Positions 1-10,334 of a stretch of DNA of 64,000 nucleotides are shown piece by piece. Origin of the DNA: Bosea sp. RAC05 (lineage in GTDB: Bacteria > Pseudomonadota > Alphaproteobacteria > Rhizobiales > Beijerinckiaceae); contig NZ_CP016464.1 in assembly GCF_001713455.1 (NCBI RefSeq), positions 1,908,001 through 1,972,000 on the forward strand, written 5' to 3'. Positions within the stretch are counted from its first letter, which is position 1, and each line of letters starts with the position of its first letter. The position numbers and the translations under genes were made by a program. Under the pieces are notes generated by a model that ran no database searches, was not told where the DNA came from, and saw only the letters and a program-made list of their open reading frames with translations.

Positions 1-438
<438 letters not shown>

Positions 439-443
439 GGCGG

Positions 444-1185
<742 letters not shown>

Positions 1186-1193
<8 letters not shown>

Positions 1194-2187
1194 CGCGGCC
1201 GGCCCCGAGCTTGCGCATCAGCCCGACCAGCCCGCCGCGCGTGAACAGCACGAAGAGCACGATCATCGGCCCGAAGATGACCTTCCAGTGCTCGGTCCAG
1301 CCGGCGAGGATGTCCTCGGCGAAGAGGAAGGCGAGCGCCCCGATGATGGCGCCGTGCAGCGAGCCGACGCCGCCGAGCACGACCATGAAGATGAGCTCGC
1401 CGGAGCGCGGCCAGGACATGAAGGCCGGGCTGACGAACTCGGTCTGGTTGGCGAGCAGGAAGCCGGACAGGCCCGCGATCAGCCCGCTGATCACATAGGC
1501 GACGAGCCGCACCTGCGCGACCTGGAACCCGGTGACGGAGACGCGCGTGGCGTTCTCCCGCGCGGCGCGCAGGACACGGCCGAAGCGCGAGGCGACGATC
1601 ACGCGGACGAGGAGGTAGCACGCCAGGAGCACGCCGAGCACGATGTAGAAGAAGCCGGTGCGGCTGCGGAACGCATCGAAGCCCAGCACCGTGCTGCGCT
1701 GGTAGAGCGTCAGCCCGTCGTCGCCGCCATAGGCGGACAGCGCCTGAGCCAGGAAGTAGACCATCTGCCCGAAGGCCAGCGTGATCATGATGAAGGTGAC
1801 GCCGCGCGTGCGCAGCGAGACATAGCCCGTGACCAGCCCGAAGAGACCGCAGGCGGCCAGCACCACCGGCAGGATCAGCAGACTCTCGGCCAGCCCCTCC
1901 GTGATCATGATGCCGGTCGCATAGGCGCCGATTCCGACGAAGGCGGCATGGCCGAAGGAGACCAGCCCGCCGACGCCGAGGATGAGGTCGAGCGAGAGCG
2001 CCGCGATGGCGAAGATCATCGCCCGCGTCACCAGCGTCAGCCAGTGCGAGGGCAGGCCGAGCGAGACCGCGAGCGGCAGCAGCGCCAGCAGCCCGAAGAG
2101 CAGGATCGGCACCAGCGGGAGGCGCCGGGCGGGCAGGGGCGCCGCAGGCCCGGTCGCGGCGGGCAGGGTCGTGGCGGCCTCGCTCAT
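1186..2187 (-). CDS. livM: Branched-chain amino acid-type ABC transporter permease LivM
   Basis: This 333-aa inner-membrane permease has about ten hydrophobic segments after a Pro/Ala-rich N-terminus of about 30 residues. It forms the translocation heterodimer with LivH. The ATG at 2185-2187 overlaps the livH TGA as ATGA, which fixes the start. A longer upstream reading in the same frame exists but would run antiparallel to nothing recognisable and straight through livH in another frame, so it was not used. The LivM-type stretch around GYVSLRTRG is present. Substrate follows the operon and is inferred only. Confidence 0.92.
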
Positions 2188-3110
2188 GCCCGGCCCTTCG
2201 AGGGCAGGAGCCCCTCGGGCCGCACGAACAGCACGATCGCCATGACCAGGTAGATCAGCATCGAGGACAGGGCCGCGCCCGCCGCCCGCGCCGAAGGAGC
2301 GCTCATGAACAGCCGCAGCAGGTCGTTCATGAAGGAGCGCCCGAGCGTGTCGACAAGGCCGACGATCAGCGCCCCGACAAAGGCGCCGCGGATCGAGCCG
2401 ATGCCGCCGACCACGATCACGACGAAGGCGAGGATCAGGATGTTGTCGCCCATGCCCGGCTCGACCGAAAGGATCGGGGCCGCCATCGCGCCGGCGAAGG
2501 CCGCCAGCATCGTCCCGAAGGCGAAGACGATCATGAAGAGCTTGTTGATGTCGACGCCGAGCGCCGACACCATCGGCGCATTCGAGGCGCCGGCCCGCAG
2601 CAGCATGCCCGTGCGCGTCTTCTCGACGACGAACCAGAGCAGGGCGCCAACGGCGAGCCCTGAGCCGATCAGCGCGAAGCGGTAGGTCGGATACAGGATG
2701 CCGTCGAGCAGCGCGACATTGCCCGACAGGAAGGCCGGGACCGGCACCGAGAGCGGCGCGGCGCCCCAGAGCATCTTCACGCCCTGGTTCAGCAGCAGGA
2801 TCAGCCCGAAGGTCGCCAGCACCTGGTCGAGATGGTCGCGGGCGTAGAGATGTCGAAAGACCAGGAACTCCAGCGCCAGCCCGATCACCAGCGCGGCCGC
2901 GAGCGCCAGCACCAGCCCGAGCACGAAGCTGCCGGTGATGCCGACGAAGGTCACCGCGAGATAGGCGCCGAGCATGTACTGCACGCCATGCGCCAGGTTG
3001 ATGAAGTCCATGACGCCGAAGACGAGCGTCAGCCCCGCGGCCACCAGGAACAGCAGGATGCCGAGCTGGAGGCCGTTCAGGATCTGGACGATGAGGAGGC
3101 CGGTGGTCAT
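2184..3110 (-). CDS. livH: Branched-chain amino acid-type ABC transporter permease LivH
   Basis: This 308-aa polytopic inner-membrane permease is the partner of LivM. The N-terminus MTTGLLIVQILNGLQLG and the following FGVMDFINLAHG match LivH proteins closely, so the ATG at 3108-3110 is preferred over an upstream start. It is separated from livK by 176 bp that carry a palindromic repeat (3151-3257), which may lower expression of the membrane genes relative to the binding protein. Its stop overlaps the livM start. Confidence 0.92.
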   Translation of the reverse strand: MTTGLLIVQILNGLQLGILLFLVAAGLTLVFGVMDFINLAHGVQYMLGAYLAVTFVGITGSFVLGLVLALAAALVIGLALEFLVFRHLYARDHLDQVLATFGLILLLNQGVKMLWGAAPLSVPVPAFLSGNVALLDGILYPTYRFALIGSGLAVGALLWFVVEKTRTGMLLRAGASNAPMVSALGVDINKLFMIVFAFGTMLAAFAGAMAAPILSVEPGMGDNILILAFVVIVVGGIGSIRGAFVGALIVGLVDTLGRSFMNDLLRLFMSAPSARAAGAALSSMLIYLVMAIVLFVRPEGLLPSKGRA

Positions 3111-3150
3111 GGGATCGGTGGCTCGCTGTGCCCTTGCGATCAACCTCGGC

Positions 3151-3257
3151 CGTCATTCCGGGCGCAGCGAGGCGGAGACCCGGAATCCATCGTCGAGTAC
3201 GAGGCCCTTCGATGGATCCCGGATCGGCGCCGCTTCGCGGCTGGTCCGGGATGACGG
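3151..3257. repeat. Palindromic repeat (CGTCATTCCGGGC type) between livK and livH
   Basis: The left arm CGTCATTCCGGGC and a right arm ending GTCCGGGATGACGG are inverted and about 80 bp apart, with inner inverted pieces (GGATCC, GCTTCGCGG). Related elements occur at 4606-4734 and 14306-14446. It lies between the binding-protein gene and the permease genes of one operon, where a stable RNA hairpin could protect the upstream message or reduce read-through. Confidence 0.75.
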
Positions 3258-3286
3258 CGGCGGATGTGTTGGTCCGCTGCGTCAGA

Positions 3287-4456
3287 TCACTTCAGCGCGC
3301 AGTCCTTCGCGTGCGGGTCGGCGTAGTCCGTGAACACCTTCGAGACGATCTCGGTCTGGAACTTGCCGTCGGCGCGCTTGGCGGCCTTGACCAGGTAGAA
3401 GTCCTGGATCGGGTAGCCGTTGGTGTTGAACTTGAAGTTTCCGCGCAGCGAGGTGAAGTCGGCCTTCTTCAGGGCGGCCCGGATCTTGTCCTTGTCGGCC
3501 GTGCCGCCGGCTGCCTTGATGGCCGAGTCGATCAGCATGGCCGCGTCATAGGCCTGCATCGCATAGGAACCCGGCACGATCTTGTAGGCCGCCTCATAGG
3601 CGCTGACGAATTTCTTGCTCTGCGGGTTGTCCATGTTGGGCGCCCAGGTCATGCCGCCGAACAGGCCGACCGCTGCATCCTGCTGCGCCGGCAGGGTCGA
3701 TTCATCGACCGTGAAGGCCGAGAGGAAGGGAATCTTGCCCTGCAGGCCTGCCTGCGACCACTGCTTGACGAAATTGACGCCCAAGCCACCCGGCAGGAAG
3801 GCGAACACCACGTCCGGCTTGGTCGAGGCGATCTTGGCGAGGTCGGAGGCGAAGTCCATCGAGGTCAGCGGCGCATAGACCTCGTCGACGATCTCGCCCT
3901 TGAAGTAGCGCTTGAAGCCGGCGAGCGAGTCCTTACCGGCCTGGTAGTTCGGCGCGATGATGTAGGCGCGCTTGTAGCCCTGGTCCTGCGCATGCTTGCC
4001 GAGCACCTCGTGGACCTGGTCGTTCTGGTAGGAGGTCACGAAGAAATTCTGGTGGCAGCCCTTGCCGGCCATGGTCGAGGGGCCTGCATTGGGGCTGATC
4101 AGGAAGGCACCCGAGTCGAGGACGGGCTTGGCGATCGCGCCGAGGATGTTCGAAAACACCGGGCCGACGACGAAATCGGCCTTGGCGCTTTCGACATAGG
4201 CCTTGACCTTGCCGACGGCGACGTCGGGCTTGAGCTCGTCGTCGATCACCGTGATCTGCACCGGCACGCCGCCGAGCTTGCCGCCGTTCTGGTCGACCGC
4301 GAGCTGGAAGCCGTCACGGACCTGCTGGCCGAGCGCCGCGGCCGGGCCGGTCAGCACGCTGACGACGCCGATCTTGAGCGGCTCCTGCGCCTGGGCCGAC
4401 GCGATGCCGAGCGCGAGCAGGCCGGCGCCGAGCGAAAGCGAGAATTTGAGTGTCAT
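3287..4456 (-). CDS. livK: ABC transporter periplasmic substrate-binding protein, LivK/Peripla_BP_6 type
   Basis: This 389-aa periplasmic binding protein starts with a Sec signal peptide that ends around AQAQ (residues 21-24). The mature part opens with IGVVSVLTGPAAALGQQV, typical of Peripla_BP_6 receptors. It should deliver ligand to LivHM. The start is the ATG at 4454-4456, preceded by an AGGAGGACATT ribosome binding site; longer upstream readings run into promoter and repeat DNA. It has its own promoter candidate (4538-4566), so livKHMGF may be partly independent of the xdh genes. Ligand is not identifiable; genomic context suggests a purine derivative, ureide or amide. Confidence 0.9.
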   Translation of the reverse strand: MTLKFSLSLGAGLLALGIASAQAQEPLKIGVVSVLTGPAAALGQQVRDGFQLAVDQNGGKLGGVPVQITVIDDELKPDVAVGKVKAYVESAKADFVVGPVFSNILGAIAKPVLDSGAFLISPNAGPSTMAGKGCHQNFFVTSYQNDQVHEVLGKHAQDQGYKRAYIIAPNYQAGKDSLAGFKRYFKGEIVDEVYAPLTSMDFASDLAKIASTKPDVVFAFLPGGLGVNFVKQWSQAGLQGKIPFLSAFTVDESTLPAQQDAAVGLFGGMTWAPNMDNPQSKKFVSAYEAAYKIVPGSYAMQAYDAAMLIDSAIKAAGGTADKDKIRAALKKADFTSLRGNFKFNTNGYPIQDFYLVKAAKRADGKFQTEIVSKVFTDYADPHAKDCALK

Positions 4457-4537
4457 GTCGAATGTCCTCCCGGGACGAGCGAGAAAGCGACAACGCGACA
4501 GGGGTCCCCTCGACCTCCTTGACCGCGCGATGGGGGC

Positions 4538-4566
4538 ATATTGTTTCAAGCTTAAAATATCTGCAA
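4538..4566 (-). promoter_or_regulatory. Candidate sigma70 promoter of livK
   Basis: Reading the minus strand, a -35 box TTGCAG (4561-4566) is followed after exactly 17 bp by a -10 box CAATAT (4538-4543). The region is an AT-rich island in otherwise GC-rich DNA and ends about 80 bp before the livK ATG. Transcription would start near 4531. Confidence 0.5.
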
Positions 4567-4605
4567 GGGGGCCGCTGCAAGAATGTTGGGCGGCACTCTT
4601 GCTCA

Positions 4606-4734
4606 CATTCCGGGGCGGCCTGGCAGGCCGAACCCGGAATCCACGACGGGGTGAAACCTGCATCAGGTCCGTCCGCGAACGCTTGCCCGGTCATGGGTTC
4701 CGGGTTCTTCGCTGGCGCGAAGCCCCGGAATGAC
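4606..4734. repeat. Palindromic repeat upstream of the livK promoter
   Basis: Arms CATTCCGGGGC (4606-4616) and GCCCCGGAATG (4722-4732) form a perfect 11-bp inverted repeat around about 105 bp that contain further inverted pieces (GAACCCGGAATCC against GGTTCCGGGTT). It belongs to the same family as 3151-3257. It sits just downstream of the BMP binding-protein stop and could terminate or stabilise that transcript. Confidence 0.72.
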
Positions 4735-4739
4735 AGGCC

Positions 4740-5822
4740 TCACGCCTGAACGCCGTCCACATACCAGTCCATCTTGGACAGCAGCTCGTCGGAGGCCTTC
4801 TCGCCGGCCTTGAGGCGCACGGTGCCCTTCTGGTCCTTGAGCTCACCGGTGAAGGGGTGCAGCGTGCCGGCGACGATGCCCTTGGTGACCTCGTCGGCGG
4901 CGGCGCGCGCAGCCGGCGTCACGGCGTCGTTGTACGGCGCGATCTTGACCATGCCGTCCTTGATGCCGTGCCAGACGTCGCCGCTCTTCCAGCTGCCGTC
5001 CATCACCTCCTTGACGCGCTTGATGTAGTAGCCCGACCAGTCGTCGACGATCGCGGTCAGATGCGCCTTGGGGGCGAAGGCCTTCATGTCGGAAGCCTGG
5101 CCGAAGGCGAAGACGCCGCGCTGCTCGGCCGCCTGGAGAGCCGCCGCCGAGTCGGTGTGCTGGGTGATGATGTCGCAACCCTGGTCGATCAGCGCCTTGG
5201 CGGCGTCGGCCTCCTTGGCGGGGTCGTACCAGGTCGAGGCCCAGATCACCTTGGTCCTGAAGTTCGGGTTCACCTTGCGGGCGGCCAGCGTGAAGGCGTT
5301 GATGCCCATCACAACCTCGGGAATCGGGAAGGAGGCGATGTAGCCGGCCTGGCCGGACTTCGACATGTGCCCGGCGATGGTGCCGATGACCGCGCGGCCC
5401 TCGTAGAAGCGGGCATTGTAGGTCGCGACGTTCTCGGCGCGCTGATAGCCGGTCGCGTGCTCGAACTTCAGGTTGGGGAACTGCTTGGCGACCTGGATGG
5501 TCGGGTTCATGAACCCGAACGAGGTCGTGAAGATCAGCTGGTTGCCGGCCTGGGCGAGCTGGCGGATCGCGCGCGCCGCATCGGGGCCCTCCGCCACCTT
5601 CTCGATGAAGCTGGTCTTGATCTTCGCCCCGTACTCCTTCTCCAGCGCCAGCCGGCCCTGGTCGTGCGTCCAGGTCCAGCCATGGTCGCCGACCGGGCCG
5701 ACATAGATGAAGCCGACGCCCAGCGGCGCCTGGGCGCGGGCGCCCGTGCCGATCAGCGGCAGCGCCGCAGCGCTGGCTCCGGCTCCGAAATTGAACCGGC
5801 GGCGGGTGATGATGGAGGTCAT
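4740..5822 (-). CDS. BMP-family ABC transporter substrate-binding lipoprotein-like protein (purine nucleoside type)
   Basis: This 360-aa periplasmic binding protein is of the Bmp/PnrA (Med) family, whose known members bind purine nucleosides. The N-terminus has a Tat-type motif (TRRRFNFGAG) and a signal region ending ARAQA; there is no lipobox Cys. The mature start GVGFIYVGPVGDHGWTW, with GDHGW, is the hallmark opening of the family. It is the last gene of the ATPase-permease-permease-receptor set read from 9496 downwards. Position behind xdhABC and opposite guaD supports a role in importing purine nucleosides or bases; that specificity is inferred. A GGGGAGA ribosome binding site precedes the ATG. 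Confidence 0.9.
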   Translation of the reverse strand: MTSIITRRRFNFGAGASAAALPLIGTGARAQAPLGVGFIYVGPVGDHGWTWTHDQGRLALEKEYGAKIKTSFIEKVAEGPDAARAIRQLAQAGNQLIFTTSFGFMNPTIQVAKQFPNLKFEHATGYQRAENVATYNARFYEGRAVIGTIAGHMSKSGQAGYIASFPIPEVVMGINAFTLAARKVNPNFRTKVIWASTWYDPAKEADAAKALIDQGCDIITQHTDSAAALQAAEQRGVFAFGQASDMKAFAPKAHLTAIVDDWSGYYIKRVKEVMDGSWKSGDVWHGIKDGMVKIAPYNDAVTPAARAAADEVTKGIVAGTLHPFTGELKDQKGTVRLKAGEKASDELLSKMDWYVDGVQA

Positions 5823-5852
5823 GCTACGCGTCTCCCCTGGTTGGTTGCGGCG

Positions 5853-6776
5853 TCACGACGCCGAGAATGGCTTGCCGAGGCAGGCCGGCGCATTCGCCCG
5901 GCCCGCCCTGCGACCCAGCGACATCATGGTCAGAACCGCGACGGTCGCAAGATAGGGCGTCATCGCCAGGAGTTCGGGCGCGAGCCAGGTGATGCCGGCC
6001 GCCTTGGCCTGGAGCTCCAGCGTCATCACCGCGCCGAACAGATAGGCGCCCAAGAGCAGCCGCCCTGGCCTCCACGCCGCGAAGACGACGAGCGCGAGCG
6101 CAATCCAGCCGCGCCCGGCCGTGAGACCGTCGGCCCACATCGGCGTCAGCGCCAGCGAGAAATAGGCCCCGCCCAGGCCGGCGAGCGCGCCGCCGAAGGC
6201 GATCGCCGCATAGCGGATGGCGATGACGGGGTAGCCGATCGCATGGGCCGAGGCGTCGTTCTCGCCGACCGCGCGCAGGATCAGGCCCGGCCGCGTCCGG
6301 CGCAGGAACAGGCTGACGCCGATCACGAGCGCGAGCGAGAGATAGACCACGATGTCGTGGCCGAAGACCGCGCGCAGCCAGGGATGCTCCGAGAGCGCGG
6401 CCGGAAACACCGGGCCGAGCCGCGTGATCGTGCGGCCGACGAAGCCCGCGCCGATCAGCGAGGAGGCGCCGATGCCGAAGATCGTCAGCGCCAGCCCCGT
6501 CGCGACCTGGTTGGCCGTCAGCGACAGCGTGAGTACGGCGAAGACCATGGCGGTGGCGACTCCCGCCATGACCGCCGCCAGGAGGCCGAGCATCGTGCTG
6601 CCGGTGCTGAACGCGACCGCGAAGCCCGCCACCGCGCCGCACAGCATCATGCCCTCGACGCCGAGATTGAGGACGCCAGACTTCTCCGTGACGAGTTCCC
6701 CCAGCGCCGCCAGCAGGATCGGCGTCGAGGCGGCAACGAGGGTCATCAGGATCGAGACGAGGATGGCGGTGGTCAT
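5853..6776 (-). CDS. BMP/nucleoside-type ABC transporter permease (second subunit)
   Basis: This 307-aa inner-membrane protein of the BPD_transp_2 family resembles NupQ/YufQ. The N-terminus [17 protein letters not shown] and the downstream motif [11 protein letters not shown] identify the shorter permease of BMP systems. The ATG at 6774-6776 is chosen because residues upstream in this frame are translated palindromic-repeat DNA (6788-6864). It pairs with the product of 6880-7944, and is 30 bp upstream of the binding-protein gene. Confidence 0.9.
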   Translation of the reverse strand: MTTAILVSILMTLVAASTPILLAALGELVTEKSGVLNLGVEGMMLCGAVAGFAVAFSTGSTMLGLLAAVMAGVATAMVFAVLTLSLTANQVATGLALTIFGIGASSLIGAGFVGRTITRLGPVFPAALSEHPWLRAVFGHDIVVYLSLALVIGVSLFLRRTRPGLILRAVGENDASAHAIGYPVIAIRYAAIAFGGALAGLGGAYFSLALTPMWADGLTAGRGWIALALVVFAAWRPGRLLLGAYLFGAVMTLELQAKAAGITWLAPELLAMTPYLATVAVLTMMSLGRRAGRANAPACLGKPFSAS

Positions 6777-6787
6777 GATCCGCCCTC

Positions 6788-6864
6788 CGTCATTCTCGGG
6801 CGGAGCGCAGCGCAGACCCGAGAATCTCCGGGGAGAGATGCTCGGGTCGAGCCCGAGCATGACG
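6788..6864. repeat. Palindromic repeat (CGTCATTCTCGGGC type) between two permease genes
   Basis: The arms CGTCATTCTCGGGC and GCCCGAGCATGACG bracket inner inverted pieces such as ACCCGAGAATCTCCGG. The element fills the space between two cistrons of the transporter operon. A close relative lies at 15893-15995. Confidence 0.75.
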
Positions 6865-6879
6865 TGCTGGTTGGAGCCC

Positions 6880-7944
6880 TCATGCCGCCCGCACCTTCCA
6901 GCCGATGCGGTACTTCACCAGCACGTCGGTCGCCAGCAGCACGAACAGCAGCAGCGCCTGGAACATGCCAGTCGCCGCCTGCGGCAGGCGGACCGTCGTC
7001 TGCGCGATCTCGCCGCCGACATAGGTTCCCGCCAGCACGACGCCTCCGAACACGATACCCAGCGGGTTCAGCCGGCCCAGGAAGGCCACGATGATCGCGG
7101 TGAAGCCGTAGCCGGTCGGGAACTGCGGGGTCAGCTGTCCGAAGGGGCCGGCCGCCTCGAACAGGCCGGCCAGCCCGGCGAGCCCTCCGCCTGCGAGCAG
7201 CGTCGCCCAGGTCACCCGGTCGGCGCTGAAGCCGCCATGGCGCGCGGCGGCGGGCGCGAGCCCCACGACCTTGACCGCATAGCCGGCGGTCGTCTTCTCC
7301 ATCAGCAGCCAGGCGACCAGCGCGATCAGCAGCGCGGCGGGGATGCCGAGATGGACGAGCGAGCCCGGCATGATCGCCGGCAGGGTCTGGTCGGCCCCGA
7401 ACATCCGCGTCTGCGGAAAGTTGAAGCCGTCCGGGTCCTTCCAGGGCCCGCGCACCAGGTAGTAGAGGCCCTGCACCGCGACATAGGTCAGCATCAGGCT
7501 GGTCAGGATCTCGCTGACCTGCAGCCGAACGCGCAGGAAGGCCGGCACGGCCGCCCAGGCCATGCCGCCGAGCACGCCGGCCAGCGCCATCACGGGGAGA
7601 ATCCACCAGCCGGTCATGCCATGGGTCGCCAGGGCCACGCCCGTGCCGGCGATCGCGCCCATGATGTACTGGCCCTCGGCGCCGATGTTCCAGACATTGG
7701 CCCGGAAGCCGATCGCCAGCCCGAGCGCGATCATCACCAGAGGGGCCGCCTTGACGCCGAGATCGGGCCAGCGCTGCGGCTCGATGAAGGGCGTCACGAA
7801 GATGCTCTCCACCGCGTGGAAACCGTCATAGCCCATCGCCGTGAAGACGATCATGCCGAGCAGCATCGTCAGCCCGATCGCGATCAGCGGGCTGAGCCAG
7901 AGCATCAGCGTGCTCGGTTCGCGGCGGCGGCGCCATTCAAGCAT
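6880..7944 (-). CDS. BMP/nucleoside-type ABC transporter permease (first subunit)
   Basis: This 354-aa polytopic permease resembles NupP/YufP, the longer permease of BMP systems. The basic N-terminus MLEWRRRREPS is followed by a first membrane segment, and later ANVWNIGAEGQYIMGAI is the expected family motif. The ATG at 7942-7944 overlaps the ATPase gene stop (7937-7939) by 8 bp, which supports coupling and this start. Confidence 0.9.
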   Translation of the reverse strand: MLEWRRRREPSTLMLWLSPLIAIGLTMLLGMIVFTAMGYDGFHAVESIFVTPFIEPQRWPDLGVKAAPLVMIALGLAIGFRANVWNIGAEGQYIMGAIAGTGVALATHGMTGWWILPVMALAGVLGGMAWAAVPAFLRVRLQVSEILTSLMLTYVAVQGLYYLVRGPWKDPDGFNFPQTRMFGADQTLPAIMPGSLVHLGIPAALLIALVAWLLMEKTTAGYAVKVVGLAPAAARHGGFSADRVTWATLLAGGGLAGLAGLFEAAGPFGQLTPQFPTGYGFTAIIVAFLGRLNPLGIVFGGVVLAGTYVGGEIAQTTVRLPQAATGMFQALLLFVLLATDVLVKYRIGWKVRAA

Positions 7945-9496
7945 GGGCCGGTGCTCCCGGCGGCGAGGGGGCCCCATGCACCCCGCCCATCATCAGGCCG
8001 ATCTCGTCGATGCCGAGGCTGGCCACCGCGCGCGGTGCGGAGAGCCGGCCCTCGTTGATGACGCAGAGCCGGTCGGCGAGTTCGAGCAGTTCGTCGAGAT
8101 CCTGCGAGATCACCACCACCGCCGAGCCCTTCTCGGCGAGATCGACCAGTTCCTGCCGGATCGCCGCCGCCGCCCCCGCATCGACCCCCCAGGTCGGCTG
8201 GCAGACGACGAGCACGCCGGGCGTCTGGCCGATCTCGCGGCCCATGATGAATTTCTGGAGATTGCCACCGGAGAGCGAGCGCGCGAGCGCCGCCGTGCCG
8301 GTGGTGCGGACGTCGAAGCGCTTGATCACCGCATCGGCGAAGCGGTTGACGTCTCCCGTGCTGATCAGCCCGAGCGGCGTCAGCGGCAGGCGGTGGCGCG
8401 CGGTCAGGATCGCATTGTCGGCGAGCGAGAAATCGGGGACCGCGGCATGGCCGTTGCGCTCTTCCGGCACGCAGCAGAGCCCGAGTGCCCGGCGCGCGCC
8501 CGCATCCAGCCGCCCCACCGGCCTGCCGTCGAGCGCAATCGCATCGGCCGTGTTCGCCGGCCGTTCACCGGACAGTGCGGTCAGAAGCTCCGACTGGCCG
8601 TTGCCGGCGACGCCGGCGATGCCCAGGATCTCGCCGGCCCGCGCCTCGAAGGCCACCGCACGCAGATCGGTGCCGAAGGGAGGCTCCCCCGGCAGCGTGA
8701 GCCCGGACACCGACAGCCGCACCGGCCCGGCGCCGTCGCTTCCGGCATGCTCGATCTGGCGCAGCTCGGCGCCGATCATCAGCTCGGCCATGCGCTTCGT
8801 GCTCTCGACGCGCGGGTCGCAGGTGGCGACGACCCGGCCAGCCCGCAGGATCGTGGCGGCCTCGCACAGCGCCTTGATCTCGTGGAGCTTGTGCGAAATG
8901 TAGAGGATCGCGCAGCCCTGCGCGGCGATCTGGCGCAGCGTGCCGAAGAGCTTGTCCACCTCCTGCGGCGTTAGCACCGAGGTCGGCTCGTCCATGATCA
9001 GCAGCCGGGGATTCTGTAAAAGGCAGCGCACGATCTCGATGCGCTGCCGCTCGCCGACCGATAGCGTATGGACCTCGCGCTCGGGGTCGAGCGGCAGCGA
9101 GTAGCTTTCCAGGATCGCGGCAACGCGGCCCTTCAGCTCGTCGCTGTCGCAGGCCTCGTCGAGGCCGAGCGCGATGTTCTCGATCACCGTCATCGCGTCG
9201 AACAGCGAGAAGTGCTGGAAGACCATGCCGATGCCCAGCCGCCGCGCGACCTTGGGCGAGGGGATCGAGACCGGCGCGCCGTCCCAGGCGATGGTGCCGG
9301 TGTCGGCCTGCTGCACGCCGTAGATGATCTTCACCAGCGTCGACTTGCCGGCGCCGTTCTCGCCGAGCAAAGCGTGGATCTCGCCCGGGCGGACGCTGAG
9401 GCTGATGTCCTCGTTCGCCTTCACACCGGGAAAGCTCTTGGAGATGCCCGACAGGGCGAGCCGGGGGCGAACCGTCTGGTCAGGCGGTTGCGTCAT
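7937..9496 (-). CDS. BMP/nucleoside-type ABC transporter, fused double ATPase
   Basis: This 519-aa protein has two tandem ABC domains, like NupO/RbsA. The first half carries Walker A GENGAGKST (residues 45-53), signature LSVGERQR and Walker B LLIMDEPTS. The second half has a degenerate Walker A (GVAGNGQSE, no Lys-Thr) and a good signature LSGGNLQK, the usual asymmetry of the family. Its start overlaps the end of xdhC by 17 bp, tying purine import to xanthine dehydrogenase expression. Substrate is inferred as purine nucleoside or base from family and context. Confidence 0.92.
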   Translation of the reverse strand: MTQPPDQTVRPRLALSGISKSFPGVKANEDISLSVRPGEIHALLGENGAGKSTLVKIIYGVQQADTGTIAWDGAPVSIPSPKVARRLGIGMVFQHFSLFDAMTVIENIALGLDEACDSDELKGRVAAILESYSLPLDPEREVHTLSVGERQRIEIVRCLLQNPRLLIMDEPTSVLTPQEVDKLFGTLRQIAAQGCAILYISHKLHEIKALCEAATILRAGRVVATCDPRVESTKRMAELMIGAELRQIEHAGSDGAGPVRLSVSGLTLPGEPPFGTDLRAVAFEARAGEILGIAGVAGNGQSELLTALSGERPANTADAIALDGRPVGRLDAGARRALGLCCVPEERNGHAAVPDFSLADNAILTARHRLPLTPLGLISTGDVNRFADAVIKRFDVRTTGTAALARSLSGGNLQKFIMGREIGQTPGVLVVCQPTWGVDAGAAAAIRQELVDLAEKGSAVVVISQDLDELLELADRLCVINEGRLSAPRAVASLGIDEIGLMMGGVHGAPSPPGAPAHA

Positions 9497-10334
9497 GGCC
9501 GGCCCGTTCCTCCGCTCCGGCTCCTCGGGAAGCCTGTTGTTTCCGAAGCAAACTCCGCACCAGCTCGGCGGCCGTCAAGGTCGCGATCACCTGCGGCCGC
9601 TTGTCGTCCACATCGGCGCCACCGATCGGGCAGGTGAGGCGGGACAGCGCCTCGCGTCGCCCACCGGCGCGCAGGAAGCCAGCCTCGAACCGCGCCCGCT
9701 TCGTCGCCGAGCCGATCATGCCGACGTAAGCCGCATCGCCCCGCTGGAGCGCCGCCTCGGCCAGGCGGTAGTCGAGCGCGTGGCTATGCGTGAGAACGAC
9801 ATGGGCCGCACCAGTCGGCGCCGTGGCGATGGCCGCGACGGGATCGGCCATGCGGACGCAGGTCACCGCCGCCGGCAGCCCGTCCATCACGCCGTCGCGA
9901 TCGTCGATCAGCGTCACCCGCAAGGGGAGAAGCGCCAGCGCCTCGACCAGGGCCCGCCCGGTATGCCCGGCGCCGAACACCAGCACGGCCGGGCGCGCCT
10001 CGGCCTCGGCTCGCTCCCGCGCCACCTGCATCGCGAGGTCCGCCGCTGTCGCGCGCCGCAGCGAAACCTGCACCCGTCCGCCACAGCACTGGCCCATCTG
10101 CGGGCCGAGCGGGATGTCCAGCAGGCGCTCCGTCTCGCCCGCCTCCAGCATCGTGCGGGCGATGTCGAGGCAGTGGAACTCGAGCTGCCCGCCACCGATC
10201 GTGCCGGCGATGGCATTGGGGCTGACGGCCATGGCCGCGCCGGCCTCGCGCGGGGTCGAGCCCGCGGCGCGGGTGAGGGTGACGAGGATGGCGCCATCCG
10301 CGAGGTGGCGGGCGAGGAAGGCGGCGACGCTCAT
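9480..10334 (-). CDS. xdhC: Xanthine dehydrogenase accessory protein XdhC (Moco sulfuration/insertion)
   Basis: This 284-aa cytoplasmic factor binds molybdenum cofactor, helps its sulfuration and hands it to XdhB. The N-terminal XdhC/CoxI domain shows TRAAGSTPREAGAAM and GTIGGGQLEF; the C-terminal Rossmann-like part has VLVFGAGHTGRALVEAL and a late VGMIGSATKRARF motif. The start ATG overlaps the xdhB stop as ATGA (10331-10334), so it is translated directly after xdhB. Length matches the family. Confidence 0.94.
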   Translation of the reverse strand: MSVAAFLARHLADGAILVTLTRAAGSTPREAGAAMAVSPNAIAGTIGGGQLEFHCLDIARTMLEAGETERLLDIPLGPQMGQCCGGRVQVSLRRATAADLAMQVARERAEAEARPAVLVFGAGHTGRALVEALALLPLRVTLIDDRDGVMDGLPAAVTCVRMADPVAAIATAPTGAAHVVLTHSHALDYRLAEAALQRGDAAYVGMIGSATKRARFEAGFLRAGGRREALSRLTCPIGGADVDDKRPQVIATLTAAELVRSLLRKQQASRGAGAEERAGHDATA

